64,000 nucleotides of DNA from Candidatus Woesearchaeota archaeon (GTDB taxonomy: Archaea > Nanobdellota > Nanobdellia > Woesearchaeales > JACPIF01), in the NCBI GenBank assembly GCA_016188215.1, contig JACPIF010000004.1, positions 34,236 through 98,235 of the forward strand, in the 5' to 3' direction. The position numbers and the translations under genes are program-made. Shown here piece by piece: positions 46,764 through 55,613 of the stretch; the stretch's first letter is position 1; every line of letters begins with the position of its first letter. Under the pieces are notes generated by a model. That model made no database searches, had not been told where the DNA came from, and saw only the letters and a list, made by a program, of their open reading frames with translations.

Positions 46764-47465
46764 ATGGTCGCGGTAGATAAGGCAATTGTTGCCAGGCTTA
46801 AGACGCATGGCTTGGTTTTTGAGATCATGGTAGACTGCGAGAAGGCCCTGCAATTCAAGGCAGGAAGGCTGCAGGACATAAATGAGGCACTTGCCGTCAG
46901 GCACATTTATTCTGATGCTGACAAGGGCCTGGAAGCTTCTGAAATATCACTTAAATCTGTATTCAAGACAGCTGATCCCCTTGAGGTAGCCAAGCAGATT
47001 ATACAAAAAGGAGAGATACAATTAACGACTGAATACCGGCAGAAACTCAGGGAGCAGAAGCGGAGACAGGTCATTGACATTTTGCATAAGAACGGAGTCG
47101 ATCCCCGGACGCATCTTCCGCATCCTATTACCAGGCTTGAGAATGCGCTTGAGGAGGCTAAAGTGCATGTTGATGAGTTCAGTGATGTGCATGACCAGGT
47201 GCAGGATATCCTCAAGAAGCTAAAGCCAATACTTCCTATAAAGTTTGAGATGAAAGAGATTGCGCTAAAAATACCAGCGCAGCATGCGCCAAAGGTGTAC
47301 GGCCCGTTAAAATCGTTCGGCGCCATCCTCAATGATGAATGGCAGAAGGACGGGAGTTGGGTTGTTGTGATAGAAGTTCCAGGTGGTTTAGAGCAGGACC
47401 TATACGACAGGCTTAACGGGATAACACATGGCGATATGGAAGCAAAAGTGATGAAAGTAAAGTAG
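46764..47465 (+). CDS. Ribosome maturation protein SBDS/Sdo1
   Basis: Order psmA-SBDS-rrp4; ALQFKAGRLQDINEALAVRHIYSDADKG. Confidence 0.95.
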   Translation: MVAVDKAIVARLKTHGLVFEIMVDCEKALQFKAGRLQDINEALAVRHIYSDADKGLEASEISLKSVFKTADPLEVAKQIIQKGEIQLTTEYRQKLREQKRRQVIDILHKNGVDPRTHLPHPITRLENALEEAKVHVDEFSDVHDQVQDILKKLKPILPIKFEMKEIALKIPAQHAPKVYGPLKSFGAILNDEWQKDGSWVVVIEVPGGLEQDLYDRLNGITHGDMEAKVMKVK

Positions 47466-47491
47466 TGAAGTACATGAAACTGTTTAAAAAA

Positions 47492-47697
47492 CTAATAAAA
47501 CTAATTTGGATTGTGGTCGGTGAGATAAACATAGGAAATGCAAGCATTTCCTTGGCTTTAGAATTGCCTAGCAATTCTAAAATCTCACCTCCGTGGTTAC
47601 GTGGGTCCGCGAACCGCAGGCTTTACAGCTGGAATCGCGGACTTTTGGCACAGTGCGCGAGCAGAGGCGAGCGCTTCCGCGCGCAGCGCGGTGCAAA
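47492..47697 (+). repeat. Structured three-hairpin intergenic element, copy 7 (hairpin 1 expanded)
   Basis: GGTGAGAT...ATCTCACC (47519-47589) enclosing GGAAATGC-aa-GCATTTCC and TTAGAATTGC-cta-GCAATTCTAA; GTCCGCGA...TCGCGGAC (47605-47642); CCGCGC-gca-GCGCGG (47677-47691). Confidence 0.85.
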
Positions 47698-47738
47698 ATA
47701 GTAAATTAACACACTAACTAACAAAGGTGAAAACAAAG

Positions 47739-48590
47739 ATGGAAAGCAAATTATTAATTCAAGATAAGGAAATAGCGGTTCCGGGAGAGATACTTGCGGA
47801 AGGCATGGATTTCGTGCCCGGGCCGGGGACATATAGGATTGGAGAGACTATAGTGGCATCACGCCTGGGATTAGTGCAGGTGGATGGCAGGGCGCTTAAG
47901 CTCATCCCTATGTCAGGGAAATACATGCCGAAGCGTGATGATACCATCATCGGGCAGGTTGTTGACATCCTGTTCTCAGGCTGGCGGGTTGACATCAATT
48001 CAGCCTATCCTGGCATGCTGAACATAAAGGATGCTACCTCTGACTTCGTGAGCAAAGGGGCAGACCTGACGCAATACTATACATTCGGCGACTATATCGT
48101 CACCAAGATAACGAATGTGACGAGCCAGAAATTGGTTGACCTGAGCATGCGCGGGCCTGGCCTGAAGAAATTGAAAGGCGGCAGGATAATTTCTGTGAAC
48201 CCGAGCAAAGTGCCCAGGATCATCGGAAAGCAGGGCAGTATGGTGAGCCTGATCAAGGAAGCGACCTACTCAAGGATTACAGTCGGGCAGAACGGCCTGA
48301 TATGGATAGATGGCGAGCCTGAGAACGAGCTGGTAGCGATTGAGGCTATCAGGAAGATAGAGAACGAGGCGCACCTAGCCGGATTGACTGAGAAGGTAAA
48401 GGAGTTCCTTGATGCAAATAAAAGCCGCATCAAAGAGGTGGAGATGAAGCCAGAGGAGCCTGAAGAGCAGCCGGAAAGGTTTGAGCGGTTTGACAGGGAG
48501 AGGCCGCGATACGGTGACAGGCCGCGATATAACGATAGGCCGCCGCGGCGTGAAGGCGACAGGCCATTTAACAGGAGGAGATTCTCATGA
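47739..48590 (+). CDS. rrp4: Exosome subunit Rrp4 with Arg/Asp-rich tail
   Basis: S1 + KH: GGRIISVNPSKVPRIIGKQGSMV; tail RFDRERPRYGDRPRYNDRPPRR. Confidence 0.95.
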   Translation: MESKLLIQDKEIAVPGEILAEGMDFVPGPGTYRIGETIVASRLGLVQVDGRALKLIPMSGKYMPKRDDTIIGQVVDILFSGWRVDINSAYPGMLNIKDATSDFVSKGADLTQYYTFGDYIVTKITNVTSQKLVDLSMRGPGLKKLKGGRIISVNPSKVPRIIGKQGSMVSLIKEATYSRITVGQNGLIWIDGEPENELVAIEAIRKIENEAHLAGLTEKVKEFLDANKSRIKEVEMKPEEPEEQPERFERFDRERPRYGDRPRYNDRPPRREGDRPFNRRRFS

Positions 48591-49291
48591 GATCAGACGG
48601 AAGGAAAGATGATGAGTTGCGGCCGGTTACAGCAAAGGCCGGAATAATAAAGCGGGCAGACGGCTCAGGATATTTCAAGGTTGGAAATACTGAAGCATAT
48701 GCTGCAGTGTACGGGCCCAGGAACCTGTATCCAAAGTTCATGCAGAACCCTGAGCGGGGCATCCTGAGATGCAGCTATAATATGATGCCGTTTTCAGGGG
48801 CTGGGGAAAGGGTAAGACCTGGCGGCTCAAGGAGATCAAAAGAAATATCTCTTGTAACAGAAAAGGCTCTGCTGCCAGTTCTCGAGTTAAGCGAATATCC
48901 AAATTCTGTTGTGGACATCTTCATAGAATTCCCGCAGACAGATGCAGGCACTAGATGCGCAGGAATATGCGCGGCATCAATCGCGCTTGCAGATGCAGGA
49001 TTGGTCATGAAAGACCTAGTGAGCGCGGTTGCAGTTGGTTATAACAAAGGGAGGATTCTAGTGGACGTGTCCAAGGAAGAGGAAGACATTGAAGGCATGA
49101 CTGATATACCTGTTGCGGTATTGCCGAGAACCGGCAAGATATCATTGCTGCAGATGGATGGGCAGATACCTCCTGCTGAGCTGCAAAAGGCAGTAGCCAT
49201 GGCTAAGGAGGCCTCAAGAAAGCTGTACGAGATACAGAAGCAGGCCCTCAAGGATAAGTATCATAGCTTTGAAGTGGGTGAGTTGCGATGA
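48587..49291 (+). CDS. rrp41: Exosome subunit Rrp41
   Basis: RSDGRKDDELRPVTAKAGIIKRADGSGYFKVGNTEAYAAVYGPR. Confidence 0.97.
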   Translation: MRSDGRKDDELRPVTAKAGIIKRADGSGYFKVGNTEAYAAVYGPRNLYPKFMQNPERGILRCSYNMMPFSGAGERVRPGGSRRSKEISLVTEKALLPVLELSEYPNSVVDIFIEFPQTDAGTRCAGICAASIALADAGLVMKDLVSAVAVGYNKGRILVDVSKEEEDIEGMTDIPVAVLPRTGKISLLQMDGQIPPAELQKAVAMAKEASRKLYEIQKQALKDKYHSFEVGELR

Positions 49292-50067
49292 TGTACGACC
49301 TGAAAGAGCACGTTATCAAATTCCTGCAGCGCGGGCTGCGGGTAGACGGAAGGAAACCGCTTGAGTACCGGGATATCTCTATTGAGACCGGGATAACCAA
49401 GAATGCCGAAGGCTCTGCCCGTGTCAAGATAGGAGAAACTGAACTCATTGTGGGAGTGAAGATGGAAGTCGGCTCACCATACCCGGATACCCCTGCAGAA
49501 GGGACTATCATTGTGGGCGCTGAGCTGCTGCCATTGTCTTCGCCTGAATTTGAGGCAGGGCCGCCTGATATCCAGGCAATTGAGCTTGCAAGGGTTGTTG
49601 ACCGCGGTATCAGGGAAAGCCGTGCAGTCAGCTTCAAGAAGCTCTGCATTGAGCCCGGGAAGAAGATATGGATGTGCGTCATTGATGTCGTTACAGTCAA
49701 CGATGCAGGCAACCTTTTTGATGCGGCTGCTCTTGGAGCAATGGCTGCGCTTAAGACTGCAAGGTTTCCTGAATACGATGGCGAGAAGGTCAACTACAAG
49801 AAGCTAACTGATAAAGGCCTGCCAATTGAGGAAGAGCCGATATCAGTTACTGTGCTTAAGATAGGCGAACACTTCATCGTAGATCCCAGCACTGAAGAGG
49901 AGAAGGTCTACGATGCAAGGCTTACAGTTGCCATCATGAGCAACGGCGACCTATGCGCTTTGCAGAAAGGCGGCGATGCTGCGGTTACTGAGGAAGAGAT
50001 TAGCCAGATGATTGGGATTGCAGTTGACAAGAGCAAAGAGCTGAGGAAGCATCTCAGCGCAATTTAA
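49288..50067 (+). CDS. rrp42: Exosome subunit Rrp42
   Basis: RGLRVDGRKPLEYRDISIETGITKNAEGSARVKIGETELIVGVK. Confidence 0.97.
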   Translation: MMYDLKEHVIKFLQRGLRVDGRKPLEYRDISIETGITKNAEGSARVKIGETELIVGVKMEVGSPYPDTPAEGTIIVGAELLPLSSPEFEAGPPDIQAIELARVVDRGIRESRAVSFKKLCIEPGKKIWMCVIDVVTVNDAGNLFDAAALGAMAALKTARFPEYDGEKVNYKKLTDKGLPIEEEPISVTVLKIGEHFIVDPSTEEEKVYDARLTVAIMSNGDLCALQKGGDAAVTEEEISQMIGIAVDKSKELRKHLSAI

Positions 50068-50086
50068 TTTTCTTTCTTTTATTCTT

Positions 50087-50518
50087 CTATATCTTAACTT
50101 TTGTTCCTATGCTTATGCTATTCTTTATTGTATAATTAGCATTGACTTCAAGGACATACTTGGCTGGCTTAGTTGAGTTGTAGAGAGTGCATGGGTCAGC
50201 AGTGCATGGGGCTGCATGCTGTATGTCAACTACCTCCAGGTCTTTGCTTATGAAAATCATGTCTAGGGGGATTAGTGTGTTCTTCATCCAGAATACTCTA
50301 TCGGCTTCATCATCAAAGATGAATAGCATACCCTGGTTTTCCGGCAATGATTCGCGGAACATGAGCCCTTGGGCGCGCTCTTTATCTGTGTCTGCTATCT
50401 CTGCTGTTATGAGTACCAATCCATTCTCTGTGTTTATTGAAACTTCTTTTCGGTCATTAGGCTCTTTTGCGCATCCTATCAAGAGAACTACCAGGAGTAT
50501 CCATACAATGCGCTTCAT
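50087..50518 (-). CDS. DUF192-family lipoprotein
   Basis: TDKERAQGLMFRESLPENQGMLFIFDDEADRVFWMKNTLIPLDMIFIS. Confidence 0.9.
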   Translation of the reverse strand: MKRIVWILLVVLLIGCAKEPNDRKEVSINTENGLVLITAEIADTDKERAQGLMFRESLPENQGMLFIFDDEADRVFWMKNTLIPLDMIFISKDLEVVDIQHAAPCTADPCTLYNSTKPAKYVLEVNANYTIKNSISIGTKVKI

Positions 50519-50605
50519 ACGAATCTGGAGTTTTGCAGAAAATATAAGCTTTGCCTCTGCCTCTTGCCATAAGCTTTTAATAGGCTCTATTTCCCTTACT
50601 TTACT

Positions 50606-50899
50606 ATGAAGGAGATTAACAAGGAAAAGCTGGATAAATACTTTGATGTCACAAGGCGGGCATTAGCTAAGGTAAAGATTGCAGCAGAATGCCCCATAAA
50701 CTGGCAGAAGTCTGCAGAGGATTTCCTGGACATGGCGCAGCGGTATTATGATGATGCGCAGCACTTCATGGAGAAAGGCGATTATGTGACTGCGTTTGCC
50801 GCAATCAACTATGCTCATGGCTGGCTGGATGCAGGCGCCAGATTGGGATTGTTTGATGTCGGGAAGGATAACAAATTGTTTACGGTAGATGATAAATAG
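50606..50899 (+). CDS. DUF357-like protein
   Basis: DFLDMAQRYYDDAQHFMEKGDYVTAFAAINYAHGWLDAGARLGLFDV. Confidence 0.85.
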   Translation: MKEINKEKLDKYFDVTRRALAKVKIAAECPINWQKSAEDFLDMAQRYYDDAQHFMEKGDYVTAFAAINYAHGWLDAGARLGLFDVGKDNKLFTVDDK

Positions 50900-50958
50900 A
50901 GGAATTGTTGTCCCTTTTGTCATAAAATTTATAACTATTCAGTTGAAAACTTGACTTT

Positions 50959-51606
50959 ATGAAAGTTTATGCAGCCATCCTAGCTGGTTTATTGAGTGCC
51001 GGGTGTTCTGGAATCCCTACGGATATACCAGGAGCGAGTCTCCGTGCCGCCTCGAAAGGCTCAATACTCCACTCAATCAGAGATGAGGTAAACCAATATT
51101 TCTCCCAATCAGCACAGGAGTGCCTTAACGAAGTGGTCGATATGGAGCTTCATTTTTCTTGGTTCTTTGAAAAACCTCCTCACGGAGCCATATATGCCCT
51201 TCATCCAAATGGGCTTAAAATTGTTGGTATAAGCGAAGATAATTTGAAACCTGATAGAGCAATTGAACTAGCGTTTCATGAGCGATTGCACCATCTCGTT
51301 AGGTGCAAGAATATATTAAACCGCCAAGCATTTATGGAGATGTACGAAGGAATGGATCCACGATATTCTATCAAGAATAAAGTAGAAGACTTTTTACAAA
51401 AGCCGCCATATTCTGAGACAACAGACAAAAAAGAAGAAAGGTTCGTACTTTTAGTACAGCTGTGGGCTTGGCAGAGTTATGCGCTTCCACCTGGGATGGA
51501 AGATTATTTAGCAAAGTTCATAAACATGGAGATGGTTAGAGAAAGACAGGAGAGATTAGCAGCAAGGCAAATTCAACTCATTAATAATTCAATGAGACTT
51601 CCTTAA
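50959..51606 (+). CDS. Lipoprotein with HExxH-like motif
   Basis: Lipobox AGLLSAGCSG; ELAFHERLHHLVRCKN. Confidence 0.6.
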   Translation: MKVYAAILAGLLSAGCSGIPTDIPGASLRAASKGSILHSIRDEVNQYFSQSAQECLNEVVDMELHFSWFFEKPPHGAIYALHPNGLKIVGISEDNLKPDRAIELAFHERLHHLVRCKNILNRQAFMEMYEGMDPRYSIKNKVEDFLQKPPYSETTDKKEERFVLLVQLWAWQSYALPPGMEDYLAKFINMEMVRERQERLAARQIQLINNSMRLP

Positions 51607-52032
51607 TGCCTCAAAAGCCTTCAATGCCAAATGCTTAACATCAATCGTAACGTGCGGCTTATCCAAGTCTTCTTTTGAGAACCAGGCTGCGCCTTTCAGC
51701 TCCTCGTTGATTTTCAACTGCTCAGGATTTTTTGGCTTGCAGAGGTAGAACAGGCAGCAGTGGTCATGGTCGCCGACATTGTGGACGTTTACGGCAAAGG
51801 GGACTGCAAGGCTGCGCCTGATGTTGCCTTCCATAGGAAGGCTGCTCTGGTTGAGAATTTCTACATCCAGGCCGGTTTCTTCCTTTATCTCCCTGATTAC
51901 AGCATCGTCAGGGATCTCATTCGGCTCGATATGGCCGCCGGGAGGCAGCCAGAGGTCAAGCTTGCGGTGGTGTATGAGCAGCACCTTGCCGTCATGGATG
52001 ACGTAACCTGCTACAACTATCTGTGTTTCCAT
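51589..52032 (-). CDS. NUDIX hydrolase
   Basis: GGHIEPNEIPDDAVIREIKEETGLDVE. Confidence 0.9.
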   Translation of the reverse strand: METQIVVAGYVIHDGKVLLIHHRKLDLWLPPGGHIEPNEIPDDAVIREIKEETGLDVEILNQSSLPMEGNIRRSLAVPFAVNVHNVGDHDHCCLFYLCKPKNPEQLKINEELKGAAWFSKEDLDKPHVTIDVKHLALKAFEALRKSH

Positions 52033-52033
52033 G

Positions 52034-52606
52034 TTATTTCTGAGCCTCCGCTATCTTCTTAGAGCTGTCCATATCCACTTCCTCCCTGAATTTCTTAAGA
52101 AACGGATGGAAGTCAGTGAATTTTTTGCCATATGTGAATTGAAACTCAAACTCTTCGGGAGCCCATGTTGAGATATCCGCTTCATTGTGCTGTATAATAA
52201 CCTCAAGCTTGTCCAGCGCCTTGACTAATTTTGCTTCTAGGGTCTCAGCATTCTCATATTCCTTCCAGAGCTCAATAATCTTCTTTTGAAGGTTAGGGGG
52301 CAAAGGCTGCACAATCCTTTTGACTGCTATCTCTTCACGGATCTTTTCATCAGGACGCTTCCTGAACGCTGGGATATCGCCATCGTACACCTCTCCAAGG
52401 TCATGTATCAGACACATCTCAATCACTTTCCTCATGTCAAGCTTAGGAAATTCATCTTCAAGGACAATTGCCATCATGGACATGCGCCACGAGTGCTCAG
52501 GCACGCTTTCCTGCCTTCCTGATGAAAGCCAGGAATGCCTTGTAACAGACTTGAGAAGCTCTAAATCATGGAGAAATGCAAGGGTATCCTGTATCTTTTT
52601 GTCCAT
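52034..52606 (-). CDS. HD-domain phosphohydrolase (YfbR/HDDC2-like)
   Basis: VPEHSWRMSMMAIVL...EMCLIHDLGEVYDGDIPA. Confidence 0.9.
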   Translation of the reverse strand: MDKKIQDTLAFLHDLELLKSVTRHSWLSSGRQESVPEHSWRMSMMAIVLEDEFPKLDMRKVIEMCLIHDLGEVYDGDIPAFRKRPDEKIREEIAVKRIVQPLPPNLQKKIIELWKEYENAETLEAKLVKALDKLEVIIQHNEADISTWAPEEFEFQFTYGKKFTDFHPFLKKFREEVDMDSSKKIAEAQK

Positions 52607-52640
52607 TAAAATGAAAAGAAAAAGTAAGAATATAATAACC

Positions 52641-52790
52641 TTACTTCTTGCCGAGAATCCTGAATACCTTGGTGCCGCACTTCGGGCAGACGCCTTTCAA
52701 CGCTTTCATGCCATTCTTCATGACAACATTACTGGGATCCTTGATATCAACCTGCTTCTTGCATTTCATGCACCTTGCTTGTTCTGCCAT
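52641..52790 (-). CDS. Small zinc-ribbon (DUF5679-like) protein
   Basis: MAEQARCMKCKKQVDIKDPSNVVMKNGMKALKGVCPKCGTKVFRILGKK; absent from ORF track because short. Confidence 0.85.
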   Translation of the reverse strand: MAEQARCMKCKKQVDIKDPSNVVMKNGMKALKGVCPKCGTKVFRILGKK

Positions 52791-52921
52791 CCAATTCACC
52801 TCATAGGTTTTCTCATTAAAAAGCCTGTATCAGCTTTATAGCTCACTTTCTGAAGCATTCACTATATAAAGCTTACGAAAAACCCTATTGGAATCATCAC
52901 GGAAAGTATGCTTTTTGTATA

Positions 52922-53260
52922 CTACCTGCTGTAGCGCTTGTTGAGAGCGTCAAACAGAATGATTAACTGCGCTACTACAAACGCCACTATAAGGAAGAGC
53001 GTAGGGCTCCACAGAATATAGTGGGTTGTGAAACTCAGGAAAAGGGAGCGCTGCGCCAGGAAGAAGAGCAGCGCGGCAAGCAGGCCTATCAGATAAGGCA
53101 CATACTTCCTCTCTTCAAATAACTCCACGTAGCTGCGCAGCAGGATCGCATAGAGAATAGGCAGGTTGAGCAGCAGCTCAACAATAGTAGGGACAAATAA
53201 TGCAATTCCATACAGGAAAAAGAACAAAACAAGGAGCAGGAACAGGATGTGGATAATCAT
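52922..53260 (-). CDS. Multi-TM hypothetical membrane protein
   Basis: Four hydrophobic segments. Confidence 0.65.
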   Translation of the reverse strand: MIIHILFLLLVLFFFLYGIALFVPTIVELLLNLPILYAILLRSYVELFEERKYVPYLIGLLAALLFFLAQRSLFLSFTTHYILWSPTLFLIVAFVVAQLIILFDALNKRYSR

Positions 53261-53317
53261 GACTCATATAATCAGATGCTGCCTATAAAAATCTTATTCA
53301 TTTTTTACGACTTTACT

Positions 53318-53456
53318 TGGACTTGCAGCTGCGCTGCACTCCACTACGGGAGAGTCCGCGAATATCTATCATTAAGCTGCGGTTCGCGGACCACTCGCAC
53401 AGTCCAGCTCAAGTTCACTTGAGCTGGTTCTCCTGCGCTTTGCCAGTTTATTTCTT
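53318..53456 (-). repeat. Structured three-hairpin intergenic element, copy 8
   Basis: Minus strand: CCAGCTCAAG-tgaa-CTTGAGCTGG (53404-53427), actgtgcgag, GTCCGCGAA...TTCGCGGAC (53354-53391), TGCAGC-gca-GCTGCA (53324-53338). Confidence 0.85.
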
Positions 53457-53458
53457 TT

Positions 53459-54082
53459 CTATCTCTGCACTGCCTGTAATGCCTTGGCAACGTCATCCTG
53501 GTCTATGAGGAATATGGTGTCTGTGTAACAGCTCATCGTCTCCACGATGTTGATGCCATGCTCTGCAAACAGGCCATAGAGGTAGGACATGACCCCAGGG
53601 GTATCTTCCAGCTTGGCTGAGCTGGTCAAAGTAATCTCTGCCAAATGCTGGTTTATCTTTATGATCTTGTTCCTGAAGTATTCCTTTATCATGGGGAGCA
53701 TATCATCTGCCGTAATTATCGTGATGCTGTTGCTGCCCTGCACCACGTGCAGGCCATTCCCGCGCTTCCTGATAGCTTTCTGCAGCTCAATCAGGCTGTC
53801 AAAATATATGTCCGGCTCAAGGACTGCTGCAACGACGCTGCTCTTGACCTCAAACTTGCTCTTTTTGAGCAGGTCCATGATATCCTTCTCAAATGCTTTC
53901 TGGGCCTTGAGCTTTGCTGCATGGCGCCTGCAGGCAATCAGCACTGCATCAAACTTCCGGATGCCCATCTCCTTCCCAATCTTCCGAGAGAGTGCAGAAT
54001 AGTTGATGAGCCCCTTCTTCAGGCTGTCCATGATGCTGGGGTGCTCCTGGATGTACTGGGCAACTGCCTTTGTGATGTTCAT
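53459..54082 (-). CDS. ACT-domain protein
   Basis: LEDTPGVMSYLYGLFAEHGINIVETMSCYTDTIFLIDQDDVAKALQAV. Confidence 0.75.
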   Translation of the reverse strand: MNITKAVAQYIQEHPSIMDSLKKGLINYSALSRKIGKEMGIRKFDAVLIACRRHAAKLKAQKAFEKDIMDLLKKSKFEVKSSVVAAVLEPDIYFDSLIELQKAIRKRGNGLHVVQGSNSITIITADDMLPMIKEYFRNKIIKINQHLAEITLTSSAKLEDTPGVMSYLYGLFAEHGINIVETMSCYTDTIFLIDQDDVAKALQAVQR

Positions 54083-54226
54083 AGCGCCTAGTTTTGCGCC
54101 TGACTATTTATTCTTTTCTATTTGTCTTATTTAGGACAGAAAAGTTCTTTTTGTTTTATTTTGGGCAATAGATTTAAAAATGAAAACTATAAAATTAAAT
54201 CTGAAAAATATTTAGGGGGAACATCA

Positions 54227-54805
54227 ATGAAATCACCGCGATTGATTCCTGAAAGGGGATATGAAATTATTGAAAATCCAAAAACTGGAATTTTCATGGT
54301 AAAAGAACTTATGCCATTCATGAATTGGAGATTTAGTGAGGATAGGGGAGATGTAGTCGTTCCAGACTTTCCGGAAAGATTTTATCCTGAGCATCCTAAT
54401 AATCTTAACTATGGTTTTCTTATAATAGGCAGTTATAGAGGAAAAACAAGCGGTGTAACGGTTGCCACAAAGGAGCAGCTACGGATAAATGGCGTACATG
54501 GCGAAACTGTTCCATGGTATTGCCTGGACAAGGTCGTCTCATATCCTTCTAATAATGGCATTATGAGTGACATGATTGCTTTAAGCAGAGCAAGAAAAAT
54601 AGCAATGGCCTTAAGGACAAGTCGGTTGCAGGCGCATGAGGCATACAGTAAAGTTAGTGACATAAATAATGAGAAATGGAGAACTCCAGAACAATATTTC
54701 TGCCACGGCTTTTTTCCGGGCCCTATCACCGACAGAGAAGGAGATATATTCTCAGTAATGTGCATGTATCTCCAGGAGCGCCCTAAAACAACAATGCCTA
54801 AATAA
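54227..54805 (+). CDS. Hypothetical protein (ORFan-like, AT-rich)
   Basis: ATG after GGGGGA; no recognised motif. Confidence 0.55.
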   Translation: MKSPRLIPERGYEIIENPKTGIFMVKELMPFMNWRFSEDRGDVVVPDFPERFYPEHPNNLNYGFLIIGSYRGKTSGVTVATKEQLRINGVHGETVPWYCLDKVVSYPSNNGIMSDMIALSRARKIAMALRTSRLQAHEAYSKVSDINNEKWRTPEQYFCHGFFPGPITDREGDIFSVMCMYLQERPKTTMPK

Positions 54806-54843
54806 AGAAAGCCTTATAAACTTCTTTCTTTAGGATTCATTGC

Positions 54844-55578
54844 ATGAAGTTCATTGTGCAGAAAGAAGTGTTTGATAGAGTCCCGGGACTTGTCATAGGG
54901 GTTGTGGCAGTTAAAGGATGCAATAACCACGGCAAGGTCCTTGAGATAATGGATCTTCTCGGAGAGGTGGAGATGTTCATCAGCTCCAACTTCACCAAGG
55001 ACACGGTAAGCCAGCACCAGCACATAGAATCCTGGAGGAAGGCATTCGCAGCCTTCAGAAAGGAGGCGCATACATACCATACGCCTGTTGAGCGGCTTAT
55101 CAGGACTATTCTTGAGAAAGGCAGCGTAGAGCAGCAGAATAAGCTGGTTGACATTGCCGCCTATATCTCCCTTAAATATATCATCCCGATTGCATGCTAT
55201 GACCTTGACACCATTTTTGGCGATATTGAGCTTGGCCTTGCTTCTGGAACTGAGAAATTTATAGGAGCAGAGCCAGGGCCTGCTGTCAAGGTTGCAAAGC
55301 AGGAGATCATCTATAAGGATGCGGTCCAGGTATTGAGCAGGGCATGGAACTGGAAGCAGAATTATACCAGCATGATAAGCAAAGATACAAAGAATGCACT
55401 GCTGGTTATTGAAGGTCTGCCGCCTGTACAGCAGGATGAGGTTGAATCCATCATAAAGGAGCTGATTGAGCTCATTGACATGCACTGCCAGGGCGATATA
55501 GGCTACCAGCTCCTTAATGGCGAGCTGCGGCAGCTTGATATAGGCGAGCTTGAGCCGGCGATAAAGCTCAGGTATTAG
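54844..55578 (+). CDS. B3/B4 (PheRS beta-like) tRNA-binding domain protein
   Basis: SWRKAFAAFRKEAHTYHTPVERLIRTILEKGSV...NKLVDIAAYISLKYIIPIACYDLD. Confidence 0.85.
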   Translation: MKFIVQKEVFDRVPGLVIGVVAVKGCNNHGKVLEIMDLLGEVEMFISSNFTKDTVSQHQHIESWRKAFAAFRKEAHTYHTPVERLIRTILEKGSVEQQNKLVDIAAYISLKYIIPIACYDLDTIFGDIELGLASGTEKFIGAEPGPAVKVAKQEIIYKDAVQVLSRAWNWKQNYTSMISKDTKNALLVIEGLPPVQQDEVESIIKELIELIDMHCQGDIGYQLLNGELRQLDIGELEPAIKLRY

Positions 55579-55613
55579 AAAGCTTTTTATTCTTAGCATA
55601 GGTTCTTTTAGCT

